Assembly (NCBI GenBank): GCA_949128115.1
Contig: OX421964.1
Coordinates: 20,856,892-20,920,891 of the forward strand
DNA: 64,000 nucleotides
Source: Anaspis maculata
Taxonomy: Eukaryota > Arthropoda > Insecta > Coleoptera > Scraptiidae
Direction of reading: 5' to 3'
Position 1 is the first letter of the stretch. The number at the start of each line of letters is the position of its first letter. This document shows positions 55,496 to 64,000 of this stretch, one piece after another. Below the pieces are notes generated by a model, which was not told where the DNA came from, did not search any database, and was given only the letters and a program-made list of their open reading frames with translations. The translations under genes were made by a program, and so were the position numbers.

Positions 55496-58400
55496 GTGTT
55501 AAAACCTAAACTACACAGATCACTTTAAGCTAGTTTCCAGCCTCTAAACAATCATTTCCTTATCGTTTTCCCTGGCTCTTGGGCTATAACCTCTGCTGTA
55601 GGTGTAGAACCTGCTGGTTCAAATCTAGTCTATATAAGCAATGGGGTGTTATATTGGAAAAAAAGTAGTTGTTTTTATTGAGTATTCCTATTGTTTCTCA
55701 TCTAATTAAGCCTTTCATGTAACACGCACGTTGATTCTTGCTCTAATCATCTAGAAAAAAAAAATTTCATTCATCTGTGACGTCACGTAGTGAACCATGC
55801 GGCAAACCAAACGTGACCTACTTTGCCGACATTTTGGCGTCTTCGAATTTGAATAACGTTTTGTCAATTTTGACGTGCAATTCAAAACTTCAAATCAGAT
55901 GACATTTGTTGTCTGAATTAGAAACGACTGCACTAGCGAGAACAATTTTGAAAAAACGCCCTTTGAGTGGCTTTGAGGAAGGCAACCATGACGGCCACCA
56001 AGCTGGGTTAGCGCCGCAGATCAGTGAGAAAGCTTCTGGTAGCATTCCTGAATTTTTCTGTGGGCATCCCAGCAGGGTTTGTGTCTTGATAAATCGGTTT
56101 TCTTGGATCAAATCACGTTGATATTGGCCTAAGGGAACTTTATCCGGTGTAAATAAATAATAGGTAGGTAGTTATATCTTTCAATACATTACTCACTTAT
56201 TTTCAGAACATCGAACTCGGCCAGGCCGCTGCAAAACGGCCCTTAGCGGTAAACTCTCGGGTGAAATGAATTTGTTTTTGATTAATGCATGCAAACACTT
56301 CAGTCTTTCTAACTCCACCTCCTGCTCCAGGGGTATACGATAGGGGGGGTAATGGGAACATTCGAATGCTTTTCAGGTAAATTCAACGTGATTGTAATCA
56401 GAAAATTGCACTCACATTGGAGCACAAAACACTCCAAAATTGACAGAGAAGTTCCCTTATTTTCGAAAATTTTATTTTTGTTATCACCATCTGTGACGGG
56501 CTAACTCTAGCTCCAGCGTGGCTGGTGTTGTTGTGTTGCTGAATGAAGCTTGCTTGCGGTAACACTTCACTTTTTTCTTGGCTGTTTGTCAGGTTGACAA
56601 GCTGACACGCTGGGATGTTCGGAGTTCACCGCGTTCCCGATTCCGTACGATATCTAGCGAAAAATTGTACCGCGTCATTTGGCGCCATCTGTTACGCACT
56701 CTGGTACCAGTAAGCGCGTGACGTCACGCTAAATTTTCTCAATTTCTATTCGGGGCCTAAATGAACGCAAAAAAATCAAATAAAAAACAAGTGAGCTCTA
56801 CGAAGGCTCTAGTATTTGGATTCATTTTTTCCCAAAATCCGTGGAACACCCCATTCTAGGTCAAAACAACGTTTCAATTCATCATATGTGATGTTTCGAG
56901 TAGACTTTTGCTGCTTTAGCTACTTGCTACTTCAACTAATGGTAGAAGTCATCATCGCTGGTAGGGTGGCTGTAGAAGTCATATTTTTCGTCCGCAAAAT
57001 TTGAATCGACTTGTCGCTAACGCATCATGTTAATGAAGATGGAATTTCTCTCTAGTGTCTGAAAAACAATTAGTTTGAACGTTTGTTACGACAGTGACAA
57101 GTGACAGTGACACTGTTTTGTTCTCGGTATCACTAAAAAGGCGTGATCGTTCTGTCTGGAAATGACTTAGCGTAGTTCATCTGTTTCCTCTATGTGGCTA
57201 AAACCGAATCAAAATCGCGAATGTAAACCAAATCTAGACTATCCACAGGTAACGACCAAAAGTTCTTATTGGCGTTCGATGAAACCGCACGAGCTCTGCG
57301 GTGCCGTACACACAGTTACGCGAAGAGTAAAGTTGTCCGCAAACAAGTAAACCCGGCCGGCGTGATTGGCCATTATTCGCGAAACTATCGCCAATTACCA
57401 GACACCCTGTAGAGTTACGTGAAAGGAACGCGCGAGGTGGCTTCGGCTCCAGCAGCAGGCAGCAGCAGCCAGCTAGAGAGCTCCATACCAGATAGGAGTT
57501 ATCGACCGATTTTACACAGAACGTGTAATTTTGACCCTGAAATTGCACATGCGGAGAGTCATAATTCATTCACGAGAGAACCGCTCTACGCTCATGATGA
57601 CGCCACTATACCATGCAAAAGGTGTATGTCGGAGGATTCGCGCGATCCGCCGTTTTGATGCCACATCAGCGATACGTTTATGGTCCGTATAACAAAGCCA
57701 CTGAGGGCAAAACAAAAGTGTTGAAATGCCAGAGCTCTTCCATTCGGCCACAGTTTTCTGCACTGCCTTCGGGACTAGGACTATAGCGAGGGGAGGAGAA
57801 TTAATATTGGCAAAGGAATAATGGATTAGAGGAATAAAGGATAATTGAACGCTTCTTGAACGACTCTTTTGTGCAGACGTAGAAGGGGTGAAAATTTCTC
57901 GAAAAAGTGAAACCTCTTCGTCACACATTCACCGGGGCCGCACATACGTGTGTGGAAAGACGTGGTCGGACGTGGTAACGATTGAAAAGCAGTCACGTCC
58001 GAAGCTTTATTTCCGGAACCGGCTTCTTCCTCCCTTTACACTTACACAAACACAGATTTAATTTTGTGCATGCATACGACATTGGAGACAGGAAGCCAGT
58101 TTCCGCGGATATTACCGTTTGGCTTAATGGGAAACATGTCTTTTAGTTTTATTCTCTGGGTTTTCAGTGTGTTCTCAGTATTTTATTGTTGTGGAAGTAG
58201 TGGAAAAGATTGAGGAAAAGGCCAGTGCATGTGCAATAAAAGCAGTTTCGTTTATGGGATGTATAAGTACCGAAAGAGCAGAGGACATGCACCTTGGAGG
58301 CTTGGTGGGGGTGCTATGCGGCATACATGCTTTTTTTGGGTGTGTTTTTATTTTTAGCCAACATCGCGCTATAGAGCAATAAACTCCGATAAAGCTGTCA

Positions 58401-61400
58401 ATATTGAACATTCGACTGGAATGAGATATCATTATTCCTTTGCACTGGCCCGTGTGAATCGCAGTTTCAGAGCTATACGACCTGGAATCCTATATCGAAA
58501 AAGCGAAATTAAAATTACATACTTATTGAAATCTGTAAGGATTTCGTTGGTGAGACGGGTGGGAAAATTGCATGAAGAACCGACGAACATTACGAATTCG
58601 GAATCCGGAATGACAGGAAAAATCTTGTGGTAACGGAAGAACAATAATTGGGTTCATATTTGATCAATCCTTCAATGTCACAGCTCTAATTTCCACCCTT
58701 CGTGGACTTGATGATGAAAACTGCGAACATGATCCTCGATAATTCTCAATCATCATTAGGAAAACCGCGCATTCATATTGACCTACTTTTGCTCATCAAC
58801 TCGCCTTTGTTTCCGGCATTAATCCAACATGAAAATCGACCGTGAGTTGTACGAGGTCAAAGCAAATCGCATGTTCCATCTCTAATTTAGTCATTACACA
58901 ATCATTATACACTTTTTTCTGCCTCAAACTGCGTTTCAGCCGACTTCGGATATGCTCACATGGCAAAATTCAAATGTAGCACCAGCTACCTACCCCCTAT
59001 AAATATCGCCGTAATATTCCTTCCGGATGTTGTTGGCCGTTTTTATGGCATACGTAAAACTCTGCTTTTTACCACACACATACAAACATATTTCCCTCAA
59101 AGCTTCCCGAAAACGCTAAATTGGGGTTTAAAGCTCTTCTCCCCTTCATAATGTTGAACAACAAATCTTGGGCGAGTTCATCCTTGCCATCCCCAACAAA
59201 TTTGATCAATCATGTCGATTTATAACGTGATTATCCTTTACATTATCCACCTCCTTCGCTATGGTGGTCTGGGCTCGGGCCTGAACTCTCTGAGATATGT
59301 ACCGGATATAACGGTTATTGCCCTGTGCGAACCCTCTGCTCCACTGTCACATAACCGGAAATAAGACGCGGGATGCTTCCAGAAATTTAGCCGAGTTAAA
59401 AGCAGGTTCTTGCCATTCTTCCAGAGGAGGTTGTTGCCAACCTTGAACGAATCAGCCTCGAAACGACCGGCCGAAAAAAAAAAGCAGACATGAAAATTTA
59501 CATCGCTTTTCGGTACCCACTTTGGAATAAACGCCAACAATGGAAAAACTGTTTCCTTGAATGGAACTCGACAAGAGATCTGATGTGGGTACTTGGGCGT
59601 TCAAAGTGGAAATCACTTGAAGGCTGATGATGGGATAGAGCATGCCTGCGTGACCTCTAACGTCGCGTAACAAAGGATCGTTGAAGATCAGAAGTAGGTC
59701 AAACAATTTGCGAAAAAGTGCCTGTAGTAGGTATATTACTACTTTCTGAACCTGAACAATTATAACAGAATTTTCGCGAAGCACAAAAGATCCGAACTGA
59801 ATCAGCCTGTATGCATATTAAAATAGTTATAGCCTTAAGACTGCTGACTGCAATGCACCTTCATCCAGAGCTATGGTCGTAGAACTATTTTCCAAGTATT
59901 TTGCTTTTATCATGCCCAGAATTGAAATTTCAGTATGAAAGGACTTTGGACTACCAGTTCTACAGACAACCCTGAAATTTTATCTATTTGCTCCACATTT
60001 CAACATAAAATCATGTCTATAACTGATTTTATCTTATAGTGGTGTATAACGACTCTATTATAGATTTGTTTTTAGTGACGAAAGTGAGCTATTATGCAAA
60101 ACCACAAGTGATTGAAGTGAATCATTTTACAAGCCCTTCACAACTGAGTAGGCTTAAAGCCGTCGTATAATGGAATTTTGTTTTTGTTTACAGTAAGGAC
60201 AAAAGGCAAAAAAGTTCTGCGGTATACAGCCGGGAATACACGGGGTGACTTTTTAGTGCATTTTCCATCTTGATGAAAATCTCTATTGGAGCCGCTTTGT
60301 CCGTCCGTCGGTCTGTCCGTTCCTCGATCTCCTTGCAAACTAGACACCCTAGCTTTCTGATGTTTTCGCTGTTACATATCTGCCACTCCCAAAGCTTGGC
60401 TAGGCTATATTGAATGTCTATATTGCGCCGCCAACATAGACAAAATCGTCCCCGAACATAAACCCGAAGACATAGCGATCTAGTTCTTTCGTTACGCTAC
60501 CGCTCCCACACGCCGCCCCCAAAGTAAGAGATAAATGAAAAATACAAACCCGAAGACATAGCGATCTAAGTAGTTCGCTACATGGATAGCTGACTAAAAA
60601 TGGGAAAATATACTCAGGATTAGGAATTATAATTTCTCCACAATTCGCGATTAAAATTCATTTTTCCCGCCACAAGGGGATGAAACTCAGCGAGAGCCTA
60701 TAAATTTTCGAAGTTTTCTCAAACTGACAGGAGGGTGAATATGATTGTACAAAATGGCCGCCAGACTTCATAACGTGACACGTGGCCTGTCACTTGTCAC
60801 AATGGTGTTTGAAAGCGCTACTGGAAAGGAAACCTGTTTGAGAAATCAAAATATGCTTCCAACCACAGAACGACTTTTCCAATAATAGGGAAACGCGTAA
60901 ATTGAAATCCAAGAAACGGTGTTATAATGCAATTCCATCACATTATCACTGATAACGAACCGCATTTCTGCGAAAACCTACATTATTGTGTGCATTTCTC
61001 ATCCATTGATGATTCTATAAATATTTTCTACACTACACACTCGCACACACACCCGTGGGTTTATGTACAACGTCATGGCACATTTCCTGCTGCTGGAAAT
61101 TCTATAAAATCCGACGAAAATTGAATTCAATTCTAAAAATAGCTTTATACACTCCGCCATTTTATACCGAAAGTGAATCGTGACCGAGTTTTTTTCGTAT
61201 CAAGAATTTTCTCCAACTACCCTCATTATGGGTTGCATAAGTGCTTTATAATGGCAGACTGCGGAAGTTCGCAGCATGAAATTCAAATTAAGCCGCTTGT
61301 TTAGCATCTCATGCTGCTCACATAATTATTGTTTTGATATTGAAATTCCAAAATGACAAAAAACGAGATGCTCCACCAAGCGGATGTTATTTAAATTAAA

Positions 61401-63697
61401 ATCATACACGCCCGAGCTTGTATGGGCTTTTAAAACTCGCGATGTCGAGTACGTGTACTTCACTTAACCGGGAATTGGGGTCAAGTGTGATACAATTAAC
61501 GGCACACAAAACAACGTGTACCTAGACCTAATCTGCATGATGGGCTCAAAAAATCTGCTTTAAAAAATAAATGGAAAAAAAATCTCCCTGGACATTGCAA
61601 CACTGAATATAACCGCGCTAATGCGAGAGTACCCACTATACAAAACTTATATTTATAGGAACATCTGGCGCGGTTGGTAACAATGATGGACCGGAAGCTC
61701 AAGGGGAAAGACGCCTTCGAATTAAAGAGCATCCGGTGGAGTATTTGGCTGTGGTCCGATTTCTATACGCGTCCAATCTTCTGGAGGGATGTACATGTAC
61801 GAAACGCTATGACCTGATTACGGTCGCAGGAAATTGCCATTTTCATACACGTACGTTGAACCAAACTGAACTCACGTGACAAGGGGCTCTGGGGCAGCGG
61901 TGGTATAGGGCTGGATATAATACACGTACCTGAAAATAAAAACTGGTATTAGTACACGTCTAATTATAATAACAAGTATGTTTGGAAGGTATAAGTACCG
62001 AGTAATTGTGAAAAAAAGTCTTTTGTTCTGTCCCGGAACTGTATCGTTACACAGTTGGTTGCCTGCAGATTTTGGCGCGCCGCGATTGTGCATCACGCGA
62101 TTTTTTACCAATTTTGAGAAAGCGTGGATAACAACAACGATAACATCCACGGAGTATAATGGCGAAAGTTCCAATTTCCGAAAAGTTGTTTATTCATATG
62201 AGCACGTCGGATTTTCTGCAGCGCAGCAGATAGGAATTTTCATCTAAACTTTAAGCCTGATGCCGCTGGGTGATGTCGCTCATCGATCGGGAAGAGTATG
62301 AAACGATACCAAGCAAGCTGCTCTGCTGCCGAAATGGAGTTCGTTGTTCATAATTTGTTGGTGAAAAGGTGAAAATTGCAAAGCAGGAGGTGCTTTGAGA
62401 AAAAAACTTGATGTATTACTGGTTGCATATACCGAGAAAACTACCCTTTTCTACAAGGAATATCGGACCGAGACTATGGGCTATGTGCTCATGGACTCGC
62501 AGGTTGGTAGTAAGTAGTGTTTTAACCATTCATACACCGTAAATTATTCCTTAGATACACATCAGGGATTATGCATGGGCATTGACATCTTGACATTTAG
62601 TTGGAGTTCTACGCAGAGACAAAAGCGTTCTGCGAGTTTTTGAAATTTAGAATAAATGTGTGGATTAAAACGGGATTTCAAAGTACCTCAAGTAATATAA
62701 AATTCAATCCTGCAGTCGAGGGGGTCAGTTGTGGGTAAATTTCAAGGCCATCGTCTGCCGAAAGATAGGTCGACGAAGTGTTCGCATACCATAATAAGAA
62801 CGCCGGTGTGATGCGAACACTCAAACACTCTAGGCATTCCACTCTGCTATAGGTCGTCGACGGACCTGGAGGGAGTTGACATTTGACATTTTTGTCATAT
62901 GTCACAGCCCACAGTAGCGCACAGCGTCCTGTCACTTCAGTTTTTTGGCATTCTTGTTATTATATTGAAGCGTTTGTTCACTTTTTTCTTTCGTCGAAAT
63001 TCGGAAACCGTTGACCGAGTCGAGAACTTCCAAAAAGCGTCATAAACATAAAAGTTTCGAACGCATGACGCGCAATGGCTGCCAACCTGACAGGCTCGGT
63101 ACACCAGATCTGATGACAGATAGCCAGCCAAGCAGGGCAGCCAACAAGACTCGTGACAAAATTCGTCGACGACCTATGCTCTGGCAGTTGGTCGGAATTT
63201 CTCAAGGGGTTAATCAAAGTGAAATGTTCATGAGATCGTTTCCAGAAAGATAGGAGGTCAAAGTGTTAACCTAACACAAGTCCTTCAGAGCTCTGCATAA
63301 GTAATCAAAGGTTTTCAATATTATTTGAATCAAGTGAACTTTACGATAGAATTTGATTGTGTCACTTTTTAGATTTTTTTAAGGGCTGGATTTCAAGTTG
63401 AAGCAAGTCCGGTCACAATGACAACATAATACAATCCGACGCGATGATTGGCTTATCGATGACGTGAATGAGTGGCGCAAGTTGCGTCGCTGACTTGAAA
63501 TTCAGCCCTAAGAAAGCGTGAAGTATCGTTAGCTCGAAATCTTACTGAAGCACGCACAAGGAATGTAATAACGTTAAAACCAAAGAACACGTCAAAGCCG
63601 TCAAACGTCTCACAAGGGCTTCTTATTTTCACTGCCATGGGCTCTGTATGTTCTACGTCTTGACATCTGCATGTCATGCACGCTCCCCATAGGTACG
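55496..63697. other. no gene recognised
   Basis: Mixed unique and repeat sequence. A tract GTCCGTCCGTCGGTCTGTCC at 60299-60318 marks the edge of another dispersed repeat, and AAACCCGAAGACATAGCGAT is duplicated 87 bases apart near 60459 and 60546. An ACACCCTGTAG end lies at 57402. The segment 56.6-57.7 kb is somewhat GC-richer. No ORF here carries a domain I recognise, and no upstream MRL exon could be identified. Confidence 0.5.
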
Positions 63698-63814
63698 ATT
63701 GCGGCCAAAATAAAGTGGACGACAATGTCAACGAGTTGGCTTGCTGTCATGCGACGTTCAGGCCAGAATCCTGAGAAATCTGTCAACTGTCGTCCACTTT
63801 AAAAAGGCCGCAAT
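63698..63814. mobile_element. short MITE, copy 2 (better preserved)
   Basis: ATTGCGGCC..AAAGTGGACGACA at the left pairs with TGTCGTCCACTTT..GGCCGCAAT at the right; the core matches the copy at 7609-7730. The element is 117 bp and has no coding capacity. Confidence 0.8.
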
Positions 63815-64000
63815 GGTAGGCACCACAGCAAAATATTGCTGGTTTAAAAAACTTCTTTGCATAATTCGATACACGTTTCCAATGGAAATTGTCTCTTTCT
63901 AATCGTGAGTCTCTGAATAGACGCCGGCACTGGAAAGAGATGGTCGTTTTGTTGGTGAAATAAACACGGGGAATAAATTGTGTGGAGAACCAATTTTACA

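Noticed and set aside
55590..55640. GGTTCAAATCT resembling a tRNA B box
   Set aside because: No matching A box, acceptor stem or anticodon arm at the right spacing; not a tRNA.
60138..60347. Minus-strand frame with DRPTDGQSGSN
   Set aside because: Translation of a GTCCGTCCGTCGGTCTGTCC simple-repeat edge, not a protein.
1..64000. CRISPR array, bacterial operon or phage region
   Set aside because: No regularly spaced identical short repeats with unique spacers; the only conserved gene is spliced, and the repeats are eukaryotic MITEs and foldbacks.

Overview
The window looks like nuclear DNA of an insect. It is AT-rich and intron-rich, full of MITEs and palindromic repeats, and the only conserved gene is split into short GC-richer exons separated by kilobases of repeat-filled intron. 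The order (beetle, bug or other) cannot be settled from the sequence alone. No rRNA, tRNA, CRISPR array or prokaryotic gene organisation was seen.

The one confident host gene lies on the minus strand from about 29.0 kb down to 1.17 kb. Six coding exons (29027-28820, 18889-18624, 11516-11282, 10890-10505, 7052-6147, 2333-1170) have GT/AG borders and compatible phases, and join into a 1054-codon open frame plus stop. It encodes an MRL-family adaptor (MIG-10/RIAM/Lamellipodin; pico in Drosophila): an acidic N-terminal helix resembling the RIAM talin-binding helix, a Ser-rich linker, a Ras-association domain, a PH domain and a proline-rich tail with LPPPP motifs for Ena/VASP and profilin. The true 5' end was not found and lies upstream of 29.0 kb, in the window or beyond it.

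The introns hold most of the other readable structure. At 2.9-5.1 kb is a 2.2-kb foldback. At 12.5-14.9 kb are a 1.1-kb foldback, a TA-flanked MITE and another foldback next to or inside an older repeat. At 16.4-17.8 kb are CAGGGTGTT-ended elements. The 18.9-28.8 kb intron holds the most unusual item: a 4.9-kb block (22974-27880) with hAT-like termini (AGGGATGGGC...GCCCATCCCT) and a 7/8-matching 8-bp target duplication. Inside it are a long minus-strand reverse transcriptase ORF (23266-26430), a 533-bp pogo/Tigger-like MITE next to the ORF's 5' end, and a 5'-truncated second copy of the same RT family (27415-27696).

From 29 kb to 64 kb no gene could be supported. This part is either 5' intron of the MRL gene or intergenic DNA. 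It contains degenerate tandem repeats (32.2-32.7 kb), several hairpin/TIR elements, a GC-rich promoter-like stretch near 43 kb, a 1767-bp head-to-tail tandem duplication (48087-51620), and a diverged further copy of that repeat family (53.46-55.5 kb) split by a segment with short direct repeats.
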